This document shows, piece after piece, positions 26,901 to 41,900 of a stretch of 64,000 bases of DNA. The notes under the pieces were generated by a model, which was not told the origin of the DNA, did not search any database, and saw nothing but the letters and a program-made list of their open reading frames with translations. Origin of the DNA: Diphasiastrum complanatum (Eukaryota; Streptophyta; Lycopodiopsida; Lycopodiales; Lycopodiaceae); NCBI GenBank assembly GCA_029204225.1, contig MU832159.1:20342-84341 (forward strand), given 5' to 3'. How positions within the stretch are numbered: the first letter of the stretch is position 1; every line of letters starts with the position of its first letter. Position numbers and translations under genes: made by a program.

Positions 26901-29900
26901 AAGAGTACACAGCAGCTCTAGAACACTGCAGAGAGCCTTTGCAAAGAGATAGAGTGTATGAAGCACAGGTAAGACTCTCATCTGTTTGTAACGATGTCCA
27001 ATTGTTTGCAGAGTAAACTGAAATGAATACATAACTGTTTGAAGCAGTTGAAGTTTTTCTTTTCTCCCTTCCATGATAACTCTGAAGGTTCTCAAAGTCG
27101 AGATTTTCTCTATCTATTCAGCTCTCCTGTCTGAGATACAAAGTGGTTAATAAAAAGACACTGTACAACTAGGATGGTTATGTGCAACCAGTCTAAGTTG
27201 ATCAGTGTTCTAAATGCCCATTGCCAATTTTAACTATAGTTTCCAGGGAACAGGAACGAAATGGGAACATGACCCCTAGGATCGGGAACGTTTTCGAGAA
27301 CTTGGGAACGTGGGAACATGGGAATGCCGCGTCATTAAATATAAGTTTGAATTTGATGTATACTTGGACTCATGAAGCTTCTTCAAAACTTCCCAAGCCT
27401 CACTTGATGAAGTACACTTACCAACTTCCTTGAGAAGTTCATTAATCACATTCATCTTGATCACATGTAAAGCTTTCTTTGCCGTCTTGTCACACCTCAA
27501 TTGTTCTTGTGGTGCCAAAGGTCTCTCCTCCACACCTACAACAATATCCATCAAGTCATTCATCTCAAGCGAAGATTCCAACCTCACCTTCGAAGTTGAG
27601 GTAAGCCTATCATTGCCTTCCAACATGAAGCCACTTGAGGTTGCCATGTTGCAATGATATGATCTTCTCTTTGAACCTATTCCAATGCACTAAGCACTCC
27701 CTTGAAAATCAACAAATGAAACTCAAGAAGAAATCAGAAAGATATGGAAACAATCTAGCCTCTCATTTTTCTCTTTCTAGCAAATTTTAGCACATAGAGT
27801 CTTGATTTCTTGATCACAATAGATCTAAACAAAATATGATGAACTTTTGCCAACACATAAGATTGAAACACACTCTTGAAAAAGTCCAACAACTTAAAAT
27901 CAAGAGTTTCTGTCAATCAAGCAAAATCTACATGCAACAGCTAGAATCTAGATATCTCATCTAATAGAATGTAGCATCCACAATCACAAGAAATTTTTGT
28001 CTCCACATTCTAGTTAGTGGTTTAAAAAATCGGCCATCTACACTTGTATTTTGACCTAAAATGATTTTAAGATCACAAAGATCCAAACTCTATACTTGAA
28101 ACTACAAGATTTGAGCTAGAAACACCTCCAAATCCACATAGAATTTATGGCACCCTTAAATCAACCTCTAGATTTGGCAAATCCTTGAACTTTGGCCTGC
28201 AACTTGCTCTGATATCATGTGAAAAATATAGATCCAAAACACATTAGTGGATCAACAAGATCTTGGCCAAATTTGGTTGCACATCTAGAAATAGCTAGAA
28301 GATAGAAATCACTACTTTATGCACGCTAGAACTTAGAAATGCACAAAGATTTGATCATAAACACTTATATATGACTTGATATTGTCTCTTTCCGTACAGT
28401 AGCAGTAAAGTACAGTACTTGACACGTGTGGATCCAAGATCTACCAAGAAATCAACATTCTACATAGAAAACCAAGATATCAAGAGAGAAACATATGAGA
28501 TGGACATAGAAACACAAGAGATGAATTCTCCACAAAGATAGAAACCATGATGATTTTGGGCAGAAGCTGTCACTACGGCTGCCTATTTACAGAATCGATC
28601 GATCACTAAGGTCTTGACTGGCAAGACACCTTATGAGGTGTGGACTGGATCGAAACCATCACTCAAAAATATTCGAGTTTTCGGTTGCATTGCCTACGCT
28701 TAGATCCCTGCTGATCTAAGAAAGAAATTGGACAACAAAAGCAGAAAATCAATTTTCTATAAACAACCTTGCTAACTCTGGAGTTGTGACGGTTGTTTTG
28801 GTTGGAATATAATGAGCCATTTTGGTCAAACGGTCCATTGAGACCCATATAAGATCGTGACCCTTCTGAGTCTTAGGCAAGCTTACTCTAAAATCCCTGG
28901 AAATACTTTTTTATTTACTAGTTGGTATTTCTAACAACTATAACAACCTCCTGCCTTTAGATGCTCTACTTTATTAATGTGACACTTTTGGCAACTAGTT
29001 ATTAGTTACATACTGTTAGACGTCCTTTTTCATATTGGGCCAGAAGAATTGTCTCCGAAGAAGCTCAAAAGTTTTCTGAATTCCTGGGTGTCTTGCACTA
29101 GGGTTGTCATGACATTCGTATAATACTTGGCGCCTAAAATCGTCTTATATCTCATTTACATGCCACTTTACCGGCAGTCCTTGGCCTGACTTTTACACTC
29201 CTTTCCTCATGACAGTCCAGTCGACACCCAACTTGCTTTTCTCACCACCTCTCTCCACACGGCTGCATCATTAACTCTTCCCACAAAACCCCATCCCCAA
29301 AAGACTCGACGCACACCTCGACCATTGCACCCCCCTTGGTATGATGCCGAGTGCCGTTCCCTTCACCAGTCAGTTACTTATCCACGTATCCACGCTCCAC
29401 ATCTGCTTCGATCTTCCCGACGTTCCTACCACTGCGTTCTCCGTGTCATAAGAAGCATTCCTACGATGATATTGAAGGGAGACGTCTTATTGACCTTCTC
29501 TTCAGTTCTTCTTCGGGCACTTTTTGGCGTGAGTTCATTCCTCACTCCCCACCACCTCTCTTGGAGGACACACAATAGTCAGAGTTGTATCCAGGTAGCC
29601 AAGAATCCTGTGTACCATGCTCGTACGAAGCACATTGAGGTGGATCAACACTTCTTGCGAGAGAAGATACCTCAAGTATTTTGATACTAACGACCAAGCA
29701 GTGGATATCTTTACTAAGGCACTTAGTAGAGAAAAGTTTGAAAAGTTCCGTAGCATGCTAGGTGTTGGTATGAACAAAATAGCCATTAAGGGGGGTTGTT
29801 GAAATATAATGTTTGTTTTACACCTTTTGGCTTGTATACTTGTAACTTGTAACTTGTGCATAAATCATGGGGGGGGGGGGGGTAAATATTTATGCACATA

Positions 29901-32900
29901 GTACACCCCACTTATGCTAATTAGGCAAGTAATGAGAAGTAGGCTAAGGACCCATGTGGGGTCTAGAGCTAGAATAGGAAAGACACCACCTCTATGTTTT
30001 CATATTATTTGTGGCCCTAGAGCCTTGAGGAGTTTCCATGCCCTCCTACTCTTTGAATAATTATTGTGTTGGTGTCAGCTTTGAGTTCTCTCTCTCTTGC
30101 TTTTGTCTTCTACTCCATAGCTGGTTTTTTGAAGCTTTCATAGTTGATTCCTCTTTTTGTGTGAATCAAAGAATGACCACTCCAGTTCCTCCTCTCACGA
30201 GCAATTGCATGTCTTTTGAGAGGATCCCGATGGAGATGCATTTTCGGAACATCAACCCAAACTTCATCCACCATGACACAGGATGTGGCAGGCCTTGTCA
30301 AAGTTGAAAGTTCAAAGAGGAGTTAGGACCACAAAACAAAACTTGGGATTTATCATGATTCATCAAAAAGTGGCTGGACAATCTACATAATAGAACTTAA
30401 ACAATGGCAAATTGCAATGATCATGGATTGCATTGAATTGCCCTTCCTCAATCGTGTGGGCCCAATGGAGAACTCCACGATCTCCTGCCTGAATATGTTG
30501 AGCTCATCCAAGAGCTTGGCTTTCTTGTGTACACCAGGATAAACTCGGAAGACATAGGCATTCCAACCATCTTTGAGCTCCCTATCATCGTACTACTGAT
30601 CACTGCTCATAACGGATGGAGTATGTGGGCCATGGCGTGCAAGGGGTGATGAAATCACTCCCATCCACTTTATTAGAAACACTCGATCTTCTCAAACCTT
30701 TAACATTTGAATCATGTGCCATAGTTAATTGAAAACTTAACCAAAGGTTCATCAATTTGAATTTCAAAATTTCAGCATGACATGTCGAAGTTTAAACTTC
30801 AAAATAATAGTCCAACATACTAGGAAGCAGTTGGGACAATATAGAGGACTATAATACTTCTCCAGGCTGATGTTTATACACAACTGTAGCTTCTTGCCCA
30901 AGTTATCCATGAAATCATATAGAAGTTTCAATGTGCAGCCCTCTCGAGCAGGATAGTGTAGATAGGTTGGAAGCCCACGACAATGGATTGTGCCTCATCC
31001 CAAAATGAAGATGAGACCACGGGTCATGACCAACTTGAACCTCCTGCCCTTATTCTCTTCTGATGGCCCCCATTGCACTCACATGTTCAAAACGACTATC
31101 TGCCTCAACTTTGCATGAACTTTCAATAGTTGTTCCAAGGCTATGATTATAAATGCAAACCTGTGTTCCCATCAACAAAGCAAGATCGTGTTCCCATCAA
31201 CAAAGCAAGATCATAAACACATAGAAGTTTAGAAAATGAGAACATTCAAGTTTTCAACATTAAACATGGTATATACACAATAGCAAATGCAATGAATCAA
31301 TTATTAGAAATTCTCACAATTGTAACAGTGACCTGGTGGGGGCAGGTCTCAAGACCTCTAGGGTGGAGTGTCTCCTAGACATGCTCAAGGCCCTTGGCCT
31401 CTTGGTGATGAATCTCACCAAGGATCGTCTTGTGTCAAAAGCACCTCCTTGACCCATGGTATCTTGGTTACATCCTCGACCGGGAAGCACAAGGTGTCCA
31501 AAAATTGTGGGCAGGTCTCATTAATGACCCTACTCATGACAAAACAATTTGTCGCATTGTCCTTGACAACCTGTACAGGTACAAATTTCACATGATTGGT
31601 CATTGATCATTAAATTGTGGACATTGTACAAGCACTTCAAAATCTTAGTAGTGGAACTTGGAAGTTGAAAGTTCCGAATTGTAACTATAAGGAAACTTAA
31701 TCTGGGCTTGAGCAATGCGTAATGCGCATTGAGCGAACTTAGTAGTGATTAGCAAGTACTCAGTACTAATAAGTACTATTTTCTAACCTCTGAGTGGTTA
31801 TTAGTATGTAGTACATAGTAAGTTGTAACTAGTAACTTCTAAGTAATAAGTTCAAGCCTCACATTCATGATTATCGAAATCTGGATAATGGATTAATTGT
31901 ACTTGAGCGACATGCCGTGGCCCCATGTCCTCAATGGCACCTCATGTATGGATAAGCATATACTTGCCAGTGGCTGCTACCCTAGAGGTGTTGATGGATC
32001 TGAAAAATATCGTCCCCATGCAAGAGGACACCAAGGTATTCAATAAGTGACGCTTCCTTGCATCGCTTCAACCATCATAGATGATGGCGCAGCCATACCT
32101 AGTCCAGAACAATTAGCATTGTAGCAATGATCAATTCTGATTCTTGAGACTTGAAAGTTAGACGTTCATATGACATATATATCAGCAATTTGCAAATGGC
32201 AGATTCTAAACCCAACAAGTGCTCTCGTCTTGAGATCCTCATTGTACGGCCCCAGCGACATTTGCTGTGGTCATCGTCTTTCTTAGCAAGATGAAAAGGG
32301 ATATTGCAATCTCTACTGCCTCCATCACTTTGGGAGCAAATTTGGACAATCAATAATGCCCTCAACTGTGTTGTGTTGCCTACCTGTCTACCTTTCCTGC
32401 TCAATGGTGGTTGTGCTATGGTGGCTGAAGGTGGTGCTATGAAGGATTAAATACCAGCACTCTGAGTACTAGGCCTGGCCTTATCTAGAGCTTTGACCTC
32501 TCCATGAGAAGAGAGGGGTGTGTGATGGGCAATTGGGGGCGTGATGTGGTAGCTTCTGGCTGTGTCACTGACAGATCTGCCAAAAAAAGAATTCAACTAG
32601 TGATATGAAAACAAATTTTCCAAGTCATTGATCAAGAATCACGAATAAAACTCCAAACTTTAAAGTGGAAAAGAAATCAGAATAAAAAATCCAAGTGGCA
32701 AGAACATGTGTCATAGACAGATGTCCATTGTGACTTGTAAATAGTAAGATACTAGTTAGCTACTTGATTATAGATTGATCAATGGTCAATCATTAACTTG
32801 GATGCCCAATATGAATCTAAAGTGTGACTGTGATAACCTAGCTCATTGCCAGAGGACACATACTATTCTAGGGATGTGGGAGAGGACACACCATGACAAT

Positions 32901-35900
32901 GTCACTAGGAAGTTTTGCCGTTGCTTTTATTCTACAGATCATTCATGTGCAGTGGCGGACACTTCTAAATTCAAAGAGTTGATGGCAGAGGTCTAGCATG
33001 CAACGTTCCTTGGAAACCTTCTATAAAAGAGGCTTTGTGCATGACCTATTTGAGGAGGTGGAGTAGCTCATCCTATTCATGCCCCTTGTCTACATATGGC
33101 TGCTGCATCATGGCCAATGGGTAGATATGCATTTGAAGGTGGCCTAATATCAATTTTTTGTTATAGTATGCGGGTGCGAAAGTGTATTCTGTGAAGTCAT
33201 TTTTCATTGATAATAGAAGTTATGTAGATTATGATTGTCTATAACTATGCTGAAAGTAATAAAGGGTACCTTGATTGTTTTCCTGTAAAACCTTCTCATC
33301 GTATTTGCTCTGAAAATGATGTATGATCCAAGTGAAGAACATTGTCTTTTTTTTGATTATCTGAGTTGAAAATAGGGAGCTGTTCTGTGGTAAGAATATG
33401 ATTTCAAGTTTGTAGCTTGCCTAAACTTGCCATTGGTGGTGTATGCAGGCAGAAGCTGCTTTCAATGCTGGAGAGTACTTGAGAGCAGCATCCTTTTTTG
33501 CAAAGGTGAAAAGCTTACATCCTATGGTGCTACTGTGAAGCTCTTCCCATCTGTGGTTCATGCAGAAAATGCTTAACAATTGGCCAGATGAGTTTGCATT
33601 TGGAAAATAGAGATCTTTCTAGGAGAACCCTTAGAAAAAGTTCCTGTAATACTTTCACTTTGACTTTTTTTGTTCATAAGGTGAGTTCAGTATTCTTACA
33701 TGAGCATGCACATACAAATCTACATGTTTGGTATATACACGTACTTGGAAGCTGAGAAACTTATTTCATTCTCTCTCTCGAGAACTTCTTGGTTAGTTAA
33801 AACTACAGATGAGAATACTGTGAACTCGCAAGTGAAAATACTCCAAATAGCACAACCTTGCTGATGGGCCTTTCTTGATTCGCTCATTTGGTCCTTCATT
33901 TGTCAATTGAGCTTCTCTATGAATTTCGTCCAGATATCAATGCAACATATTGGCTCATCTCTTCTTTCACATAGAAGCTTGAGAAGTGTGGCACTTGTGT
34001 GATGAGCTTCCTGAAACCAATTTGCAATTGCAAGCATAAGCGAGCCATTTCAACTGATTATTGCTAACAGCATGGATGACATTCCTTTTGGTAAATGCAA
34101 GCGAACTGTTTTTTATGCATTTAAGACATGCTAGGCCGACCTCCAACCTGTGTCTTTGGTAAATTTGAAGTGTCTTTGTGTGTTTTTTGTGCTTTGTTGT
34201 CATTATATGCATAAAGTCATGCTAACAATTTTCACGTGGTAGGCAGCATTGATTTGATACCTGTATTATGACCTAAGGCTTCTGGATCTATGCAGCATGA
34301 ATTTTTTCTTGTGCTCTGCAATTGGATGTGAGTGCGCTTGATATATGCCACTAATTCCTTTGAAAAAAACATGCTATCAACCCTTATAGTGAATTTTTCC
34401 ATATTCTGACTACATGTTTTGCCTATGCTTCAAAAAACATTTCAGATCTCATGCATGTGTATTTTATTTGATCTTAATACGCCTTGTTTTGCTAGAAAAC
34501 TATATCTTGCTTCACAGTCTCAATCAACAATTTTCTGATGCTTACTACCTTGGATCTCCATGAAACGTTCAGCATACTCGCACGTAAAACATCTGTGATC
34601 ATTCTTTTGAAATGATATTTGAAAGATATTGACACAAATTAGATGTTTGGGTCATGTTGCTTTTCAACTTCAGAAAGGTGATGAAACAACTTGTTATGCT
34701 GATCTCTTGTTTTGATCTTTTCTCACAAATCAAGCGCTATTAACAATATGTGTGCTTGATTCACCCAGGTATAATTTTGCTTGTTATTTGATCTCTGTAG
34801 GCATTTATTCTTAAGATTGTCTCTACTTATTCAAAATATGTTCTCTTGAGAGATATTTACTGACATCAACGTGGCCATGATTTCAGATCAACATTGTGAC
34901 CACATTTGAGGAGATTGCTTTGAAATTTGTGACCGTTGGCGAGCAGGTTCATAGCTGTTGATGTCACCACTTTCGGCGACAACTTCCCTGCTTTGTTTAC
35001 CAGTTTTCCTGTAACACAAACTTGGACATTTAACAAATAATTAAACCAATCTGTTTGCAAAAATGTGCACAGTCTGAACCGATCATGATCTATCTTTATG
35101 TTTTTTCAGGATGCACTTCGGACATACTTATTAAGGAAGTTGGATAACCTTGGTAAAGATGAGCGATCACAAATCACAATGATTGCCACGTGGGCAACGG
35201 AGCTCTATCTAGACAAGGTGCACTGTGCTGTTTAATGCACACTCGTTATCTGAAACGATTCTCGTTATTTATGCCTCTGTTCGTCGATACTTCGTCAAAA
35301 GTGGACTGGATTGGTGTGATAGATTGTATTATAGAACTTTTTTATCAGATTCAGCAGTTGAAAAAAGCGTAAAGATCTTCGTGACCATATCCCATGCATA
35401 GATAGCGAGGTTAAGGACGTGAGTTTCGAGAGAACATTCTCTGTTGTCAGTTGTTCTGAACTCTAAGCAATGTGATCATTGTGATATAAGGCTCTTGGGT
35501 CAAGAAAACCTATGTAGTTACCTGATATTTTTATTAGTGAGGAGTAAAAAGTGGTACTAGACATGGGCTTCTAGTAGAATATAAGAAAACATTCAAAAGA
35601 TATAGTAAGTTTGTGTGGCATTGGGAGGAAAGGTACCAACATGATGCTAGCAAATGGCTAATAAGGCCGGCATACCTAGTACATGCCATAATAGTAGCTG
35701 GTAGGAAGAAATTTATCAAATAGCAAATATGTATTCTACCCGAACTAACTTGTGAACGGTGCCTTATATGGAGTCTTTTTTAAAGGAAGGAGGTTCAAAT
35801 CAATAAACCACTCGTATGTGCTTATATATTTATGGATCTCTAGAGTTACCAACAGTCAAAGGAAAAAATTAAATTTGAGGGTGCAGGAAAGGATCATGTG

Positions 35901-38900
35901 CCAGTGAGGGATGAAGCTAAAACTGTTATCGGTGTAGAGCCAGCTGAAAAAGCCTCAGTTTGTAGTTGATCAAGGGGTTGTTGGATATACAGATCTATGC
36001 ATGTTCTAGATAAAGAGAGCTGAAATGTGTTTATTGGTTTGGTGGGACTAGTTATAGAAAGCTCAGAAACTTGAGATTTTCTCAAAGGAATGTGATACTC
36101 AAAATATTTAACATTTGGAGAACAACTTTGATGGGCTTGAGAAATTGCTGAGTTGACTCTTGTGCTGAACAAACAAAAAGAAATGGCAATTGACTTTTGT
36201 ACTGAACAAACAAAAAGGAAAATAAGAAAAACAAACCCTCTGTTTTGTTAAAAAAGAAGCACTTAGATACTATTTTTGATGGGCCCTACAAGTATACTGG
36301 GTCATCTCTGTCATGTAGACGAAAATTTGAAGCAAAATAATTTGAACTAAAACACACTGAAAAATAACTTTCTTAAAACCTAAAGAAACGGTGATTGATG
36401 GGCCCAACAAATTGCCGACTCTTAGTTCAACAAGGAATACTTGAAGTAAAAGTGACTCAATATTGATTGACGATATCAAAATATAGACTCTACAGCAATA
36501 ATAATATCAAAATGATTCAGTTTGTAACAAGTAAGCTTATGCAGCTTTGTTGATAATGAGGCTTATATAGGGCCTTTGCCTCTTCAAGCATAGTGAACAA
36601 CTGATAGGTTGTGGAGCCTTGGGAATGCACAAGTCTTGAGAGAATAGCTCCAACCTTTCGTGTAGAGGCCTTAAAAGAGGTAGGGGAGCTTGTGTATTAT
36701 GATTTTTAGAGTAGTTTTTTGAATGGTTTAAAAATTGGATATCATGATGTAGGAGAGGTAACATGAAATTTTGAACTTCACAACTGTCACGTACTTACGA
36801 TGCATTTTTAGTCTAAAGTTTATATCAGACATGAGGGTCCAGGCCGGACGCGGGCTTTTTGCGTCCGCGTCCGGCGCCCGGACCCAGACGCGTCCGACCC
36901 CCGGACGCGGGGTCGGATGCATCCTATTTTTTTTAAAATGTTTTTTTCTGGACTCGTCCAGCGTCCCGGACGCGGACGCGTCGGGTGCCCAGAACGCGTC
37001 CAGGCCCCGGACACATTTTTTAATGATTAAAAAAAAAAAACAGAAGGGCCGCGCGCGGGCAGCGGAACAGTCCGCAGAAAGAGAGAGCGAGAGAGAGGAG
37101 ACTCGATTCGGGTATCGTTCGGTGAAAATGGCCCGTCGATGGGAGAGAAACGCAATTAGGTCTAGCGAAATGGACTAGTTTTGCAGCTTTTCGTCCGACA
37201 ACCCCGTTCATCCAAACGGGGTCCGTTTCAGGTGCCGTCTGTTTCGGCCAGTGGACAACCTCGATAGGAACCAGTGGGAACAGACAGGACGAGGAATGGA
37301 CCGATGGTCAATCCGCAACGTCCATCTGAAGTTCGACGTTGAACCGGGCTTCAGGGACACTTCGTCCGGTCGGGACCTGAAAACTTGGAGATGTTTCGGA
37401 GCCCTAGTGTTGGTACGCAAAATTTCTACATGTTGTAGCATGTTGAAGTTGTATCATAAGTAATTAGTAAGCTGTTGAAGTTCGTCCGAGGAGAAACCGA
37501 TCTCATCAACCAAGAGATAGTAGTTTGTAGGTCTTGTGGTTCCCTGTAGTGAATGGCACAGTTTTGCATAAGTAATTACTAAGCTGCTGAAGTTCATCCT
37601 AGGGAAAACCGATCTCATCATATAAGACATAGTAGTGTGTAGGTCTTGTGGTTCCCTGTCTTGAGAGCTTGTCACTCTTCTGGTAAGCATTCATTTATCC
37701 CAGAAACTTGTGGTCCTAAGAGCTTGTCGCTCTTCTGGTGAGCATTCACTTCTCCCAAATCCTCTGGTAAGCATTCACTTCTTTGAGACAGTCACTGATG
37801 CACGCTCCAAGCTTTTGCTCTCATCCAAGCTAACCCTAAACCCTAAACCAGTAATCTCTATGCCATGTAAACCATCATCTTCACTCCAAACCTCTTTTAG
37901 ATCTTTCTTTGCCACTATGTTCTCTTTTTTTTGAGCTTAGTTCATAACATAGTTGCACCGCGATTCGCGAATCGCGATTCAAAATCGCGATCAAAATTGC
38001 GATCCCGATTCGGGATTTTCCCAGAATCATGTAGAATCGAATTTTTTTTTTTTTTTTTGAAATTTTTTTGTGCAATATGGGTATCAGATGAAAGCTCTGA
38101 TCGAGGGGAGTATGATTGTGTAGTTTGCCGACTGTTTCAGGTGCAGGATGGTCCCTTTACGCTAAAGCTGCATCCCATATAAAAAAAAGTGAACACATTG
38201 GGGCATTCCTAGTGAACATAGCAGGAATCTCCCTTTCTCTGATTCTCCCTCTCTCTATCTCTCTCTGATCACGATTCACAACAAACGGAACTAAAACCAT
38301 GCTGAACAAAAACCTAGCTGAATCATTCTGAACTTTAGCCTTAAATGAAACAATTTTTGACAAAACAACCATACTTACTCTCTCTCTCTCTAACCATAAA
38401 TCATAAACCATAAAACCGAAGTTACTGAACTAAAACCACAAAGAACAATACTGAATCACGACAATGCTGTGAATAGGATCATCATAATATATAATATCGG
38501 GCCACATGGCACCAAAAAGGGGTACAATGATGTTCCATGAACGTAATGAAAACTATATAACTAAGGCTCGTCAGAGTCATGGTAGGATAAATCATCCGAA
38601 TCTGTGGACTGCAGATCCCATTGGTCCGCAGATGAATCGGAACTGGAGGGAGCCATATGTCGTGGTGTGGCCCTGGCTCTGCTGCGTGCTCTGGATCCCT
38701 GCTGCGTGCCCTGGCTCTGGACCACCCCCCTCTCCCTGCCTCTACCTCTGCCTCTGCCTCTGCCTCTGCCTCTCTCCCCTCCTTTGGCCCCCATCTGGCT
38801 GCCCCCAGCCCTGTGTCTACTCCGTCGTGCCTGTGTGTCAGGTGGCCGTAACCCTACGCCCTGGGATGGCCCTACCCACTGTGATGATGCCTGGCCGACG

Positions 38901-41900
38901 ACTGCCTGTGATGCTCCACTCCTGTCTACAAAAAGAGTACTCAGCCCCCCCCTCCTAGAACCTCTAGGTCTCCCCCTAGGCCTACGTGCAGGAATGGCTG
39001 GCTCCTCCTCTGTCTCTGCATCAGGGTCCACTAGCAGGTCAGCCAGGTCATCCCTCTGTGCCTCCGCCCACATCTCCTCGTCCTCCTCTGTATCTCCCTC
39101 AACCCACTCCTCCTCCTCCACATAGTGTGCCTCGAGCATCTCTCCACCCTCCGAGACCTCGTCATCTCCCTCCTCAGCCCTCTCCCTCTGCCTCTCTGTC
39201 CTCCTCTGCCGCCGTAAAGCTCGTGCGTCAGCCTGTGCCTGTCTGTAGAGCTCTCTATGGATCTCATCATCCATCTCCTCCTGTGTGGGTGGTGCCCGAG
39301 GAGCAGCAGCTATCGAATCCACCAAGCAAGTGTCGGGGTCCACCTGCAACCAAAAACAATACATTGTTGTTAGGCAGGTATTGTGCAACTCACTGCATAT
39401 TTTGAAAGCAAATCAATTCACCAAAGCATACCAAGAAAAAAGGGGTGATGATGTGACTCACCTCGAGCATCTGACCCTCTCCTCGTGTGCGCCTCAGCAT
39501 ACGGCCGTTGGTGTTCACAAACACCAACCGACTACACTGCTCGATGGACAACCTGTTCCTCTTCTGCGTGTGATACAAGGCCCAGGTGCTCCAATTCCGC
39601 TCACAAGCTCCTGCAGAACAGTCCTGTGCAAGGACTCTCTCAGCCAATCGCCTCAGGTCACCTGTGCTGCGCCCGTGGATGCACCACCATGTAACGGGCC
39701 TCAGCTGATCCTCCCTCCGCCGACTCTGCTCTCCATCGAAAGGAAACTGGAAGCGCTCAAATGCGAGCAGCTGGCTTGCAATGTTGGCCAGCATCGGACC
39801 TATTGGCAAAAGGAAAAACATGGCACATGTAAGACCCCTCAAATTCAGACACTACCAATGAGTACAATACTGCAGTAACATTGCTACCAAATGATTTCTC
39901 ACACATACCTGGTCCGGGCCATATGCGCTCCGTGTACTCCACCCATCCCCGGTGCAGCTCCGGATCGTCCCTCTCTCGTGTAGAGCGCCACAAGGGGTGT
40001 AACATGTGGGCTACGGCGTGGATGGGTCGGTGGAAGTAGTCCCATCTGGCCTCCCAGATGCGTGAGATCTCGCGCCTCCTGCAGCAGACAAATTACAACA
40101 ATCACTAAACCATAGCATAAAAGAAACGCATCAGACTCGAGTGAGAAACAACAAACTAGACACTGAAGAGTCATACCTATGCTCGTCCAAGGCTGACAAC
40201 AGAATCCCCTCGCCGATGCGCTCCATGAACTCGTAAATGAGACCGAGGGTGCACCCTCACGGTCTACCAGACGCAGCACTTTGTAAATGGGTAGTAGGAT
40301 CCCACTAATCTCCTCAGCAGCTCTCCAGAACTCGTCGCCGTACACAGTGGACTGGAAAAATGCCGAATGGGGGAGGTCTGTAAAGTCCCGGAAGGCCACG
40401 CTGGAAACCATCCGCCGCAATGCATCCTTCACCACCACCAATCGCTCTAGCACCAAGAAGTAAAACGCAAAGCGTGTGGGTGCGGGCTTCTTCAGGTTTA
40501 GGGTGGAGAAGGTGCGGAACAGGGCCAACACACGCCTCTTCCTGGTGACAAAAGTGACCAGGCGCATGGCCGTAGAAGTGATCTGCAACACAAACACCCA
40601 GTAAAAAAGTTTAGACAGTAGTTGAGACGTGGTTAGCAGCATCGAAGGAAGAAAGCATAGCAAATAGAACAAACTATACCTCTCTGATCCATGGAAGCGC
40701 ACATAGGTCATGGATGAGCAAGTCTATGCAATGTGCAGCACAGGGTGTCCACACAATGCTGGGGTGCTCCCTCATCATAATCTCGCCCATCTGCTTGCAG
40801 TTCGAGGCGTTGTCGGTGACAACTTGAACCACGTGCTCATCTCCGATGTCAGCAATAACATCTCTAATGACCTCCCATATGAAATCGGTTGTGATGGCGT
40901 CACCACCTCGAGTGGCATCCACGCCACGTAGGAATACTGTGCCAAGCGGGCAAGAAACCAAGACATTGATGACGGATCGCCGACGAATGTCGGTCCATCC
41001 ATCGCTCAGTATCGTGCATCCATACCTGTCGCAAAACACCCATTAGCTACATGCAAAAATTACGGCACCAGTAAATCCTAAACACATGCAAAGAGATTAC
41101 AAAGACAAGTTACTTACTGCTGCCAAGCTGAGCGAATGGAACTCAACTCCCGCGTGATGGTCTCCTCCTCCTGACAAAGCAACCTGCCTCGTAGTGCCTC
41201 TCACCTGGGAGGTGTCCATGTAGCATCCACGGCCGCCATCTGTGCACAGAACTCCTTGAACACCCAAGTGTCAGCAACAGCAAAGGCAATGCCGCACTCG
41301 TAAAAGAACTGGCCACACAGTCGAGTGCAACGGGCCTGCTGCTCTCTCTGCCAGCCGCATCGATCAAGGGTCTGCTGCCTGGGCCTAATCCCTCTCTGCT
41401 GTGTATATGGTGCTCGTGGTCTGGCATGCCCAACGGATGGCTGATCTGTGGGTGTGTCACTCTCTCTGGCAACATCTGCCGAAGCATGTGTTGCATCTGC
41501 TGCCGAGGAGGAGGGTCGAGAAGCACCCGCTGCTGCTGAATCAACATGCTCATCTGATGGTCCTGCTGCTGCTGCGGATGGAACTGAAGGTGCTCTACTG
41601 GGCCTTGCACCTGAACCATGCTCTGCCCGTGCTGTACTGGGCCCTGCAGCTGTACCATGCTCTGCCCGTGATGTACTGGGCCCTGCACCTGTACCATGCC
41701 CAACCCATGATGTACTACGCCCTGCAGCTATACCATGCCCTGCCCGTGATGTACTAGGCCCAATATCCATGGTAGGCCCTGCCTGTTTGCCTGTGAGCCC
41801 TCCTGCATGCCTACCTGTAGCTGCTCCTGCTGTCTGTCCCTGTCTAGAACCCTGTGATGCAGTACCGGGCCCGTACATGGTAGACAACCTCTGCAGATCC

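Noticed and set aside
32775-32996. Possible hAT N-terminal piece '[16 protein letters not shown]' on the + strand
   Set aside because: Too short, and on the opposite strand to the hAT relic at 30-31.6 kb. Noted but not annotated.
36771-37178. 135-codon frame in the CG-rich island
   Set aside because: Composition-driven open frame across inverted motifs; no recognisable domain.
38604-39125. 173-codon + strand open frame rich in Leu/Pro/Ser
   Set aside because: It is the complement of the hAT transposase exon 6, whose RG and acidic repeats create open frames on the other strand.
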